64,000 bases of DNA. It comes from Eudoraea chungangensis (GTDB lineage Bacteria > Bacteroidota > Bacteroidia > Flavobacteriales > Flavobacteriaceae). Positions 45,475-54,898 of this stretch are shown here, in pieces. Under the pieces are notes generated by a model, which searched no databases, was not told where the DNA came from, and saw only the letters and a list, made by a program, of their open reading frames with translations. The stretch's first letter is position 1. Each line of letters starts with the position of its first letter. Location of the stretch: assembly GCF_029360665.1 (NCBI RefSeq), contig NZ_JARDUB010000006.1:434001-498000 (forward strand), read 5' to 3'. A program made the position numbers and the translations under genes.

Positions 45475-45849
45475 ATGAAAAAAACCCTCTACTCTCTTTT
45501 TATATTTTTTATTCTCCTTGGTTGCTATGAACCCACTAGAGAATGTGAAAAGTTTAAAAATGGCACCTTTACATTCACCACTTCCTTAAACAAGGAAGAA
45601 GTCAGCACCACCTTCACCCGAATAGACTCCATAGAAATAGACCGTTTCAACAATCAAACAGATACTTCCTCCGTTCGATGGCTAAATAATTGTGAGTATG
45701 TCATAAAAAAGATAAGACCAAAAAATAAGGCCGAAGAAAAGTCGATACATGTTAAAATTATTAGTACTACAGATAGTTCTTATACGTTTTCATACGGTCT
45801 TGTTGGGGAAACTAAAAAATCTAAAGGAACCGCTTTTAAAATAAAATAA
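45475..45849 (+). CDS. Putative small lipoprotein upstream of terC
   Basis: 124 residues. The signal (MKKTLYSLFIFFILLGC) has a lipobox-like LLGC, giving Cys17 as the likely lipid anchor. The mature part is beta-rich and contains ECEKFKNGTFTF, RIDSIEIDRF, NNCEYVIKK and SYTFSYGLVGETKKSKGTAFKI, consistent with a small beta-barrel. The next gene (terC) begins after a single base, so they are one operon. Function unknown. Confidence 0.72.
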   Translation: MKKTLYSLFIFFILLGCYEPTRECEKFKNGTFTFTTSLNKEEVSTTFTRIDSIEIDRFNNQTDTSSVRWLNNCEYVIKKIRPKNKAEEKSIHVKIISTTDSSYTFSYGLVGETKKSKGTAFKIK

Positions 45850-45850
45850 A

Positions 45851-46660
45851 ATGTTTGAAATACTCAGCAGCCCAGATGCATGGGTGGCACTTTTAACCTT
45901 GACATTTTTAGAAATAGTATTAGGAATAGATAATATTGTTTTTATATCAATTACCGCGAATAAACTTCCTGCAAAAGATCAAAAAAGGGCCACGAATATA
46001 GGTCTCTTACTGGCCATGGTTCAGAGAATTATATTGCTCTTCGCCGTTTCCTTTTTAATTGGATTAAAGGAACCCTTTTTCTATGTAGAACAAAGCTGGA
46101 TAAGCATTGGTATTAGTGGACAGGCTATTATACTTTTTGTTGGAGGGCTTTTCTTATTGTACAAAAGTACGTCCGAAATTCATGAGAAAGTTGAAATGCC
46201 TGGTCATGAGGAAAGAGCTTTAATCGAAAAAAAAATTACCAGCTTTTCAAAGGCTATCACTCAAATTGTTCTTATCGACTTTATTTTTTCTATTGATTCT
46301 ATTTTAACCGCTGTGGGAATGACAAATGGAATAGGAAATAAACCCATGGACGCTTTGGTCTTGATGATAATTGCCGTAGTCATTTCTATTATAATTATGA
46401 TGATTTTTGCTAATCCTATAAGGGTGTTTATCAATAAGCACCCGTCAATGCAATTATTAGCCCTCTCCTTTTTAATATTAATTGGGTTTATGTTAATCGC
46501 AGAAGCGGCTCATTTAAGTGAGGCCAAAGTGTTTAATCAACAGATTGGAGCTATCCCAAAAGGGTACTTGTATTTTGCTATTGCCTTTTCGCTATTGGTA
46601 GAATTTTTGAATCTCAAAATGCGCAAAAATACTGTAGAAGCCAAGGTGTCAGAAAAGTAG
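45851..46660 (+). CDS. TerC family integral membrane protein
   Basis: 269 residues with seven hydrophobic segments. The TerC family block TLTFLEIVLGIDNIVFISI carries the conserved Glu and Asp-Asn (about residues 18-29). A second conserved site is LIDFIFSIDSILTAVGMT. The family exports or handles metal ions such as Mn2+ or acts in tellurite-linked stress. It is 1 nt after the lipoprotein gene. The substrate is not proven. Confidence 0.92.
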   Translation: MFEILSSPDAWVALLTLTFLEIVLGIDNIVFISITANKLPAKDQKRATNIGLLLAMVQRIILLFAVSFLIGLKEPFFYVEQSWISIGISGQAIILFVGGLFLLYKSTSEIHEKVEMPGHEERALIEKKITSFSKAITQIVLIDFIFSIDSILTAVGMTNGIGNKPMDALVLMIIAVVISIIIMMIFANPIRVFINKHPSMQLLALSFLILIGFMLIAEAAHLSEAKVFNQQIGAIPKGYLYFAIAFSLLVEFLNLKMRKNTVEAKVSEK

Positions 46661-46709
46661 TAAAAACCGATAACACCCCTATTCTTTAATTCATGGCCCC
46701 TTAAAGCAA

Positions 46710-47633
46710 TTATTCTAAAGTCGCTTCAAGCCTTTGTTGCTGCTGTTTTACTGTTAAAGTACTGCCGTCATGACTCCAGCCTGGAGGACCAAAAATATAC
46801 ATGAATGCATGGGATAGTTTTTTAGACTTTTTTACATCTTTCCAAATATCCTTGTATTCATGAGTAAGAATTACCAGTGGATTATACGAATTAGGAGAAT
46901 GAATTACTCCATATTGAATTCTAATGTCGTCGTCCAATTCTTTCCAAGTTCCAAATACCTTGTCGAATATATTTAGAATACCACCATGGTTTTTGTCTAA
47001 ATATTCAATATTTTGAGAATGGTGTACCTGATGCATTGTATGGGTATTAAAGATTTTTTCTAGAAATCCCATTTTAGGAATGTAAACGGAATGCAACTGA
47101 AATTGCCACATAATTTCTATTCCGATACAAACAATGACCATCTCCGGAGGAAAACCAATAGCTGGCATCCACATATAAAAAAAAGGCTTATGGAATATAG
47201 TAAACCATCCATTTCGTACCGCTGTACCTAGATTAAAATTATTAGACGAGTGATGTACTATATGACCTGCCCAAAATAATCTTATTTCATGATTGGCCCT
47301 ATGGAAGCAATAGTATGTAAAATCATCGGCCAACATACAGAACACCCAAACATACCAGGCATACCCAAAAGATTCGTAACCCAACAAATTAGTTCGAACA
47401 CCGTCTGTCATGGGATTAAAAAACTCGTAAGACACTTCAAAAAGTGCAATTGCAAAAATTATTTTAAAAAAGGGGCCTATTATAGCTGCTCCAACACCCA
47501 TTGCTCCACTAGCGAGAAAATCTTTCCAGTTATATAAATTATTGTCGCCGTGTGTTCGGCTGTATAAAATCTCAAGTATTATTAAAATAAAAAAACATGG
47601 AACACCATATATTAAAGGGTTAGTAAAATCCAT
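46710..47633 (-). CDS. Sterol desaturase / fatty acid hydroxylase family membrane protein
   Basis: 307 residues. It has transmembrane helices and the three histidine clusters that bind the di-iron centre: HRANHE, HIVHHSS and HQVHHSQN. The family inserts oxygen or double bonds into lipids, and the exact lipid is unknown. The gene is convergent with terC and lies just downstream of parC on the same strand. Confidence 0.9.
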   Translation of the reverse strand: MDFTNPLIYGVPCFFILIILEILYSRTHGDNNLYNWKDFLASGAMGVGAAIIGPFFKIIFAIALFEVSYEFFNPMTDGVRTNLLGYESFGYAWYVWVFCMLADDFTYYCFHRANHEIRLFWAGHIVHHSSNNFNLGTAVRNGWFTIFHKPFFYMWMPAIGFPPEMVIVCIGIEIMWQFQLHSVYIPKMGFLEKIFNTHTMHQVHHSQNIEYLDKNHGGILNIFDKVFGTWKELDDDIRIQYGVIHSPNSYNPLVILTHEYKDIWKDVKKSKKLSHAFMYIFGPPGWSHDGSTLTVKQQQQRLEATLE

Positions 47634-47738
47634 AAATCTAATCTCGTATTTTTTAGTTGTCGCAGGTTTTGGTGTTACTAACCAAGCAATTTTTTTTTAA
47701 CAATATTGCTCTAAATGCAATACATAAACACCAATTAA

Positions 47739-50417
47739 TTAAAACAGTGTGGTTTGCCCGGGCTCATCGTCTCCATTATTTTCCTTCTTTGAAGGAAGTT
47801 TGGGAGGTGCTGAGGCATTACTCTCATTTTGAACCACTTCATTATTGGCAAGAACATCTTCTTGATCTATTACTTCTATGTCCTTTGGCTCATGGACTAC
47901 AGGAGGACTGAAAGGTAAGGATTCCAAAGTGTTTATTTCAAGAATTTTTTCTTTACTTAACTGATTACCCATAGCTGTAATCCCTTTTATGGAAATAAAC
48001 TCTTCTATATTTACTTCTAAATTGTCTTTTCTTGCCACACCTCGCTTTTTTGCAAATACTATTTCAGCCATTGGCCGATAATCTACAAACACCTTTTCCA
48101 GATACGACTTAGGGTGATCTGTAACAATACTCTCCTCCTTTTCTGGGTTTTCCACTAAAAACCGCTTTAAATAAAACAGCTCCTTCTCTCCTTCCCAATA
48201 AATAACAGAAATTGGCTTGTTTGGAATCCACTTTTCCAACACTATCATATTATCACTAAAGCGCAAAGTTAATTCTGGAATCACCGTTTTTAAATAGCCC
48301 TTCTGATCTATTATAAGCAGTCTGTCTTCGCTTGTAAATTCTCCCAAAAAACTTCCTCTTTCATCTACATTCAGTCTTTGAACTGTTTCATCAAACCACA
48401 ACTTACGCGGCTTGAGAGTAGACAGACCTTTTTCCTTGAGCTCTATTCGCTTAACCGCATACTTCGTAACTATATTTCCCTTAGAAGCCCTTCCTTTAAT
48501 CATTACGTCAGCAAAATCAAGATCCCACTTTAGTTTTTTAATGGTTCCTACCTGCCTTAAATTAACAGTGACAACCTCAGCCTCTCCATTTGGGTTAGCA
48601 GAAAAGTAACTCACATCTGAGCCACTTTTACCAGTAGTTAGGTCGTATGTCTTGTCGCGAGTAATACTAGTTACAAAAAAACGTTTAACATAGCTAGAAC
48701 CCCCGCGCCCGTCCTTATAAATCATGTTGTAAGTGGTTCGTTTATCTTTTTTCTTAAAGACCGCAACATGAATTATGTTTTTTCCTATAAAAATCTTGGA
48801 ACCAACTTTAGTAACCATCATCTGACCACTTTTTGTAAAGACGATAATATCGTCAATATCACTACAATCTGTCACATACTCGTCTTTTCGCAAAGAAGTA
48901 CCAATAAACCCTTCTTCCCGATTAACATAAAGCTTGGTGTTTCGTATAACCACCTTCGTAGCCTCTATATCATCAAAGATTCTAATTTCAGATTTGCGCT
49001 TCCTATCCTTCCCAAATTTATCTTTTAAATGCTTAAAATAGTCAATCGCATATTCAATCAGATTATCCAAATGATGCTGGGTCTGGGCTATTTTTTCTTC
49101 CAGACCTTCAATAAAATGCTGTGCCTTATCAATATCGAATTTTGATATTCTTTTAATTCGTATCTCGGTTAATCTTACGATATCATCTACTGTCACTTCT
49201 CGTTTAAGATCCTTAGTAAAAGGTTTCAAGCCTTTGTCTATAGCCTTTATAACACCTTCCCATGTGCTTTCCTCCTCAATGTCTCTATAGATTCTATTTT
49301 CAATAAATATTCGTTCCAGAGATGCAAAATGCCATTGTTCTTCCAGTTCTGCCAACTGAATTTCCAGTTCTTCCCGTAACATATCTACCGTATGCTGGGT
49401 AGAACGTTCTAACATCTCTGTTACGCCAATAAACAATGGCTTATTATCCTCTATTATACATCCAAGGGGAGAAATCGAGGACTCACATGAAGTAAAGGCG
49501 TATAGGGCGTCTATGGTTTTATCTGGCGATATTCCACTTGGCAGGTGAATTAATATCTCCACCTCGGCAGCAGTGTTATCCTCAATGCGCTTTATTTTAA
49601 TTTTGCCTTTATCGTTAGCCTTAAGAATTGAATCGATCAATGAAGAAGTATTGGTTGCATAAGGAATCTCACTAATCACAAGAGTGTTCTTATTTAGCTG
49701 TGAGATTCGCGCACGCACCCTTATTTTGCCACCTCTTAGGCCGTCGTTGTAATTGGTAACATCTATTATCCCGCTGGTGGGAAAGTCGGGAAACAACTTA
49801 AAACGTTGTCCTTTTAGGTGCTTTATTGAAGCATCTATTATTTCGTTAAAATTGTGTGGCAGAATTTTAGTAGAAAGACCTACGGCTATACCTTCTGCTC
49901 CCTGTGCTAACAGAAGAGGAAACTTTACTGGCAAATTTACAGGTTCTTTTTTTCGTCCATCATAAGATGCCTGCCACTCGGTTATTTTAGGGCTAAAAAC
50001 AACTTCCAAAGCAAACTTAGACAACCTTGCTTCTATATATCGCGAAGCTGCAGCTCGGTCACCGGTTAATATATTCCCCCAGTTTCCCTGGGTATCTATT
50101 AATAAGTCTTTTTGACCTATTTGAACCATGGCATCTGCTATACTCGCATCCCCGTGAGGGTGATACTGCATTGTATGCCCAACTACATTGGCTACCTTAT
50201 TATATCGACCGTCGTCTAACTCCTTAAGTGCATGCATTATTCTACGTTGCACTGGCTTAAAACCATCTTCAATAGCAGGTACAGCTCTTTCTAAGATTAC
50301 ATAAGAAGCATAGTCCAGAAACCAATCCTTGTACATCCCAGTAACTCTCGTAAGGGCCACCTGATTGTTAGAAGACTCCTTTTCTATTCCTTCGTTTACA
50401 TCATCATTATCCTGCAT
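47739..50417 (-). CDS. parC: DNA topoisomerase IV subunit A
   Basis: 892 residues from the ATG at 50417 (MQDNDDVNEG). The N-terminal breakage-reunion domain (about 25-490) has the active-site Tyr in AAASRYIEARLS and the DYASYVILERAVPAIEDGFKPVQRRI core, followed by a C-terminal beta-pinwheel region and a low-complexity acidic/Pro-rich tail (NNEVVQNESNASAPPKLPSKK). It decatenates chromosomes with ParE. It lies 28 nt downstream of parE and is co-transcribed. Confidence 0.95.
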   Translation of the reverse strand: MQDNDDVNEGIEKESSNNQVALTRVTGMYKDWFLDYASYVILERAVPAIEDGFKPVQRRIMHALKELDDGRYNKVANVVGHTMQYHPHGDASIADAMVQIGQKDLLIDTQGNWGNILTGDRAAASRYIEARLSKFALEVVFSPKITEWQASYDGRKKEPVNLPVKFPLLLAQGAEGIAVGLSTKILPHNFNEIIDASIKHLKGQRFKLFPDFPTSGIIDVTNYNDGLRGGKIRVRARISQLNKNTLVISEIPYATNTSSLIDSILKANDKGKIKIKRIEDNTAAEVEILIHLPSGISPDKTIDALYAFTSCESSISPLGCIIEDNKPLFIGVTEMLERSTQHTVDMLREELEIQLAELEEQWHFASLERIFIENRIYRDIEEESTWEGVIKAIDKGLKPFTKDLKREVTVDDIVRLTEIRIKRISKFDIDKAQHFIEGLEEKIAQTQHHLDNLIEYAIDYFKHLKDKFGKDRKRKSEIRIFDDIEATKVVIRNTKLYVNREEGFIGTSLRKDEYVTDCSDIDDIIVFTKSGQMMVTKVGSKIFIGKNIIHVAVFKKKDKRTTYNMIYKDGRGGSSYVKRFFVTSITRDKTYDLTTGKSGSDVSYFSANPNGEAEVVTVNLRQVGTIKKLKWDLDFADVMIKGRASKGNIVTKYAVKRIELKEKGLSTLKPRKLWFDETVQRLNVDERGSFLGEFTSEDRLLIIDQKGYLKTVIPELTLRFSDNMIVLEKWIPNKPISVIYWEGEKELFYLKRFLVENPEKEESIVTDHPKSYLEKVFVDYRPMAEIVFAKKRGVARKDNLEVNIEEFISIKGITAMGNQLSKEKILEINTLESLPFSPPVVHEPKDIEVIDQEDVLANNEVVQNESNASAPPKLPSKKENNGDDEPGQTTLF

Positions 50418-50445
50418 AAAATACACATAATATTATAACTTTCAA

Positions 50446-52299
50446 TCAATTGTCTTCTATTAAGTCGATTTCTACTTTAAGGTTTTGAATAATAAATTCC
50501 TGTCTATCAGGTGTATTCTTCCCCATATAAAACTTTAGTAGTTCTTCTATGGAAAGAGCTTTGTCTAACATAATCGGCTCAAGTCTAATATCGTCTCCAA
50601 TAAAATTTTGAAATTCATCTGGTGAGATCTCTCCTAAACCTTTAAACCTTGTTATCTCAGGCTTCCCTGTAAGCTCCTCAATGGCATCCCGTTTTTCCTC
50701 ATCGCTATAACAGTAAAAGGTTTTCTTTTTATTTCTTACTCTAAAAAGTGGTGTTTGTAATATATACAGATGATTTTCTTTAATAAGCTCCGGGAAAAAT
50801 TGCAGAAAAAAGGTAATGAGTAAAAGTCTAATATGCATGCCATCTACATCAGCATCCGTGGCGATTACGATATTGTTATATCTCAAATCTTCTATAGACT
50901 CTTCAATGTTTAGGGCAGCCTGCAGTAAATTAAACTCTTCATTTTCGTATACGATCTTTTTAGACATGCCATAAGAATTTAAGGGTTTTCCCCTTAAACT
51001 AAAAACTGCCTGTGTGTTTACGTCTCGCGATTTAGTAATAGACCCAGAGGCAGAATCTCCTTCGGTTATAAATAATGTGGATTCCAGGCGACGGTCATTT
51101 TTCATGTCCGCCAAATGAATTCTACAATCCCTTAATTTCTTATTATGAAGACTTGCTTTTTTAGCCCTTTCTCTGGCGAGCTTTCTAATTCCAGACAACT
51201 CTTTTCGCTCTTTTTCCGCCTGAACGATTTTTCTTTGAATTTTCTCAGCTGTTTCTGGATGTTTATGAAGGTAATTATCTAAATACCTCCCAATAAAATC
51301 GTTGATATAAGTTCTTACGGTTGGCAAAGAACCTCCCATGTCTGTAGATCCCAGTTTAGTCTTGGTCTGACTTTCAAAAACAGGTTCCATCACTTTTATT
51401 GAAATAGCTGAAATAATAGATTTGCGGATATCCGAAGCATCATACGTCTTTCCGTAAAAATCGCGAATTGTCCTTACGATTGCCTCCCTAAATGCTGCCT
51501 GATGTGTGCCTCCCTGTGTTGTATGCTGTCCGTTTACAAAGGAATGGTATTCTTCACTATATTGGGTCTTACTATGCGTTATTGCTACTTCTATGTCATC
51601 GCCTTTCAGGTGAATTATGGGATATAGTAAGTCATCAACACTATTATTATCTTCTAATAGATCCTTCAGACCATTTTCAGAAAAGTACTTTTCGCCATTA
51701 AAAACTATGGTCAAACCCGGATTTAGGTAGACATAGTTTTTAAGCATTCTTTCTATATATTCATTCCTGTATTTATACTTTTTAAAAATTGTTTCATCAG
51801 GAATAAAAGTAATTTTGGTTCCTCTTCTTCTAGATGTTTCTTCCAATAATTCTTCTTTGGTTAGCTCGCCTGTAGCAAACTCAGCAGATTTAGACTTACC
51901 GTCTCTGGTAGATTCTACTCTAAAAAAAGTGGACAACGCATTTACCGCTTTGGTTCCAACGCCGTTTAACCCTACTGATTTCTTAAAAGCTCTAGTGTCG
52001 TATTTCCCGCCGGTATTCATCTTCGAGACAACATCTACCACCTTCCCCAGGGGAATACCCCGACCGTAATCTCTCACGGACACCTTCTCGCCCTGTACAG
52101 ATATCTCAATGGTTTTTCCTGCACCCATGACGAATTCGTCTATGCAGTTATCAATAGTTTCTTTGAGAAGAATGTAAATTCCATCGTCAGCGGAAGAACC
52201 GTCTCCAAGCTTCCCAATATACATTCCCGGCCGTAATCTAATATGCTCTTTCCAGTCTAAAGAACGAATATTATCTTCTGTATATTGAGACTTTGCCAT
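50446..52299 (-). CDS. parE: DNA topoisomerase IV subunit B
   Basis: 617 residues. GHKL ATPase N-terminus ([53 protein letters not shown]) and the TOPRIM region with [14 protein letters not shown] and [11 protein letters not shown]. It supplies ATP hydrolysis for the parC-encoded DNA cleavage subunit. Length is that of ParE rather than the longer GyrB. First gene of the parE-parC pair. Confidence 0.95.
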   Translation of the reverse strand: MAKSQYTEDNIRSLDWKEHIRLRPGMYIGKLGDGSSADDGIYILLKETIDNCIDEFVMGAGKTIEISVQGEKVSVRDYGRGIPLGKVVDVVSKMNTGGKYDTRAFKKSVGLNGVGTKAVNALSTFFRVESTRDGKSKSAEFATGELTKEELLEETSRRRGTKITFIPDETIFKKYKYRNEYIERMLKNYVYLNPGLTIVFNGEKYFSENGLKDLLEDNNSVDDLLYPIIHLKGDDIEVAITHSKTQYSEEYHSFVNGQHTTQGGTHQAAFREAIVRTIRDFYGKTYDASDIRKSIISAISIKVMEPVFESQTKTKLGSTDMGGSLPTVRTYINDFIGRYLDNYLHKHPETAEKIQRKIVQAEKERKELSGIRKLARERAKKASLHNKKLRDCRIHLADMKNDRRLESTLFITEGDSASGSITKSRDVNTQAVFSLRGKPLNSYGMSKKIVYENEEFNLLQAALNIEESIEDLRYNNIVIATDADVDGMHIRLLLITFFLQFFPELIKENHLYILQTPLFRVRNKKKTFYCYSDEEKRDAIEELTGKPEITRFKGLGEISPDEFQNFIGDDIRLEPIMLDKALSIEELLKFYMGKNTPDRQEFIIQNLKVEIDLIEDN

Positions 52300-52448
52300 A
52301 TGTTTTGGGGTTTCCTACGCTAATATAAAATTATAGGGCAGAAAACAAAATGGACACTATAGAAAGTAATTAACAATAAAGAGGTATTTATTGTTGATAG
52401 ATTTCTGGGATGGGCTTTGGGTAATCTATGGAAACTTACTAATTCGCC

Positions 52449-53543
52449 TTAGACATTAAATCGAAAATGCATTACATCGCCGTCCTTTACAATGTAATCC
52501 TTGCCTTCAACTCTCATTTTACCTGCCTCTTTTACTTTTGCCTCACTGCCAAATTTAACAAAATCGGCATATGCAATTACTTCGGCACGAATAAATCCTT
52601 TTTCAAAATCCGTATGTATTACACCGGCGGCCTGTGGTGCCGTTGCACCTACTTTTGTAGTCCAAGCCCTAACTTCTTTAACTCCGGCCGTAAAATAGGT
52701 CTGTAGATCTAACAAACTGTAGGCTGCTCTAATCATCTTGGCAGAACCTGCTTCTGTTAACCCTAAGTCCTCAAGAAACATTTGCCGCTCCTCATAGGTA
52801 TCCAATTCAGTAATGTCTGCCTCCGTCCCTACCGCTAACACCAGAACCTGCGCTTCTTCTTTCTTTGTGGCCTGTTTAACTTGTTCAACATAGTCGTTGC
52901 CATTAACGGCAGAATTTTCGTCTACATTACAGATATACAGAACTGGTTTATCTGTGATAAACTGTAAAGGCTTAATAAACTCTGAATGATGGTCTTCATC
53001 CATTTCAATTGCTCTCACAGACAAACCCTCTTCTAAACCTTGCTTTACTTTTTGAAGAACTTCCACTTCTTTTTGTGCCTCCTTATTTCCAGTTCTCGCC
53101 GCTCTCGCAACTTTATCTAACTTCTTATCTAGAGTTTCCAGGTCTTTGAGCTGAAGTTCCATATCAATAGTCTCTTTATCCCTAATTGGGTCTACAGAAC
53201 CATCTACATGCACTACATTATCATTGTCAAAACATCTCAAAACGTGCAATATCGCGTCCGTTTCTCTTATATTTCCAAGAAACTGATTTCCCAGCCCCTC
53301 CCCTTTGCTGGCTCCTTTTACTAAGCCTGCAATATCTACTATCTCTACGGTTGCTGGTATTACTTTCTCAGGCACAACTAGCTCCTCTAATTTCTCTAGA
53401 CGTGGGTCTGGTACGTTTACTACACCTATATTAGGCTCTATGGTGCAAAATGGAAAATTGGCGCTCTGTGCTTTTGCGTTGGACAAACAATTGAAAAGGG
53501 TTGACTTTCCAACATTGGGTAATCCGACAATACCTGCTTTCAT
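52449..53543 (-). CDS. ychF: Ribosome-binding ATPase YchF (Obg family)
   Basis: 364 residues. The P-loop GLPNVGKSTLFNCLSNAKAQSANFPFCTIEPN, the G3-like DIAGLVKGASKGEGLGNQFLGNI, the base-recognition element NVDE in place of NKxD (ATP preference), and a TGS-like C-terminus ending in KDGDVMHFRFNV. It binds ribosomes and responds to oxidative stress in other bacteria. Isolated gene, divergent from the ureohydrolase. Confidence 0.96.
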   Translation of the reverse strand: MKAGIVGLPNVGKSTLFNCLSNAKAQSANFPFCTIEPNIGVVNVPDPRLEKLEELVVPEKVIPATVEIVDIAGLVKGASKGEGLGNQFLGNIRETDAILHVLRCFDNDNVVHVDGSVDPIRDKETIDMELQLKDLETLDKKLDKVARAARTGNKEAQKEVEVLQKVKQGLEEGLSVRAIEMDEDHHSEFIKPLQFITDKPVLYICNVDENSAVNGNDYVEQVKQATKKEEAQVLVLAVGTEADITELDTYEERQMFLEDLGLTEAGSAKMIRAAYSLLDLQTYFTAGVKEVRAWTTKVGATAPQAAGVIHTDFEKGFIRAEVIAYADFVKFGSEAKVKEAGKMRVEGKDYIVKDGDVMHFRFNV

Positions 53544-53597
53544 TCTATTTCAGTTTAAGGTCTTATACTAGAAAAGGCCTCTAGATTAAATTGGATG

Positions 53598-53605
53598 CAA
53601 ATATA
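53598..53605 (-). promoter_or_regulatory. Candidate ychF -7 element (TATATTTG on the minus strand)
   Basis: Plus-strand CAAATATA reads TATATTTG toward ychF, 54 bp before its ATG. No TTG at 17-23 bp spacing. Confidence 0.4.
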
Positions 53606-53644
53606 GTTTTTACCTGTATATTTAACACCTATTTATAGCTGTAT

Positions 53645-54427
53645 ATGAAGAAAATATGTTTACAAGGTTTTGCTTATGACAAGCAATCTTCTTTTTTGAA
53701 GGGCTGCGCGCTGGCACCACCATTAATCCGAAAATTCTACAACAGTGATTCTTCCAATCTTTACGCCGAAAATGGCATAGAAATAAGTCCTGATTTAGTA
53801 GATGACAAGGGAGATTTTGCTATAAACACCTACTTTGATATTGAAGATATTTCGACTAGGAATTTAACTAAAGGGGTCCCTTTGATTTCCTTAGGAGGAG
53901 ACCATTCTATTACCTATCCGGTTTTAAAGGCCTTCAAAAAGATCTATGGCCCAATTAATATCATTCATTTAGACGCACATGCAGATTTATATGATCAATT
54001 TGAGGGAGAAAAGTATTCGCATGCCTGTACTTTTTCAAGAATTATGGAAGATGAAATTGGACTAAATCTATTTCAAATTGGCGTAAGAACTTTAAATAAG
54101 GAACAATTGACAGCACGTAAAAAATTTGACGTAAAATCGGCTGCAATAGACCATTGGGAACTGATAAACGAAGAATTAAATGGCTTGCCAAGCTATATAT
54201 CCCTAGATATCGATGTCTTAGACCCCGCCTTTGCTCCTGGAGTATCACACCACGAGCCAGGAGGTGTGTCTACAAGAGAAGTACTTCGTTTTATTCAGAA
54301 CCTTAAGGGACCATTGTTAGGAGCAGATCTAGTAGAATTCAATCCTACAAGAGATAGCAATGGAATCACTGGAATGTTATGTGGGAAATTATTTAAGGAG
54401 TTGGCATCAAAAATGGTATCTCAATAG
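53645..54427 (+). CDS. Arginase/agmatinase family ureohydrolase
   Basis: 260 residues. Manganese-binding blocks: LGGDHSITYPV, HLDAHADLYD and SLDIDVLDPAFAPGVSHHEPGG, which together give the His and Asp ligands of the family. It hydrolyses a guanidine group to urea. Agmatine, arginine or formiminoglutamate are possible. The length (260) is shorter than most agmatinases. The stop is 11 nt from the ferredoxin gene end. Confidence 0.9.
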   Translation: MKKICLQGFAYDKQSSFLKGCALAPPLIRKFYNSDSSNLYAENGIEISPDLVDDKGDFAINTYFDIEDISTRNLTKGVPLISLGGDHSITYPVLKAFKKIYGPINIIHLDAHADLYDQFEGEKYSHACTFSRIMEDEIGLNLFQIGVRTLNKEQLTARKKFDVKSAAIDHWELINEELNGLPSYISLDIDVLDPAFAPGVSHHEPGGVSTREVLRFIQNLKGPLLGADLVEFNPTRDSNGITGMLCGKLFKELASKMVSQ

Positions 54428-54438
54428 CCCGAGCTTAG

Positions 54439-54789
54439 TTACTCTGGATGCATGAAACGCTGTTTGCCTAACAATTCTTCCTCCGCTTCCACATGGTCTT
54501 CATCGGGGACACAGCAATCTACAGGGCAAACAGCAGCGCACTGTGGCTCTTCATGAAAACCCATACACTCGGTACACTTATCTGGTGCTATATAATACAC
54601 TTCATCACTAATAGGTTCCTGAACTTCTTCTGCATTAACCTCAGTGCCATTGGGCAAAACAACATCGCCCTTGAGAGAAGTACCATCACTGTATCGCCAT
54701 TCATCCGCTCCCTCGTATATTGCGGTATTGGGACATTCTGGTTCACAGGCTCCGCAATTTATGCACTCATCGGTAATTATTATTGCCAT
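54439..54789 (-). CDS. 2[4Fe-4S] ferredoxin
   Basis: 116 residues. Two cluster sites: [13 protein letters not shown] near the N-terminus, and [21 protein letters not shown] after an insertion of about 45 residues (about 23-70). The insertion plus the acidic tail ([12 protein letters not shown]) give it an unusual length for a bacterial dicluster ferredoxin, typical of the flavobacterial form. It carries electrons for cytoplasmic enzymes. It shares a face-to-face promoter region with the divergent acyl-CoA reductase gene. Confidence 0.93.
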   Translation of the reverse strand: MAIIITDECINCGACEPECPNTAIYEGADEWRYSDGTSLKGDVVLPNGTEVNAEEVQEPISDEVYYIAPDKCTECMGFHEEPQCAAVCPVDCCVPDEDHVEAEEELLGKQRFMHPE

Positions 54790-54829
54790 AATTCTCTTTT
54801 TCTTTTAATTAACAATTATTAGGAAAGAG

Positions 54830-54860
54830 TTGTTTCCAACTAATGTCATACCTACTTTTG
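54830..54860 (+). promoter_or_regulatory. Promoter of the acyl-CoA reductase: TTG - 20 bp - TACTTTTG
   Basis: -33 TTG at 54830-54832, -7 TACTTTTG at 54853-54860, spacing 20 bp, 38 bp before the ATG at 54899. Full match to the flavobacterial consensus. It overlaps the opposing promoter. Confidence 0.7.
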
Positions 54861-54862
54861 CA

Positions 54863-54894
54863 CAAAGGTAAATCCTAAATGACTTATCTACAAA
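54863..54894 (-). promoter_or_regulatory. Promoter of the ferredoxin gene: TTTG - 20 bp - TACCTTTG (minus strand)
   Basis: -33 TTTG (plus CAAA at 54891-54894) and -7 TACCTTTG (plus CAAAGGTA at 54863-54870), spacing 20 bp. The -7 is 73 bp before the ferredoxin ATG. Two bp separate it from the opposing -7 element. Confidence 0.7.
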
Positions 54895-54898
54895 TATA

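Noticed and set aside
45475-45849. Topoisomerase IV label sometimes given to short flavobacterial proteins near par genes
   Set aside because: The sequence has a lipoprotein signal and no topoisomerase motif; parC and parE are elsewhere in the window.
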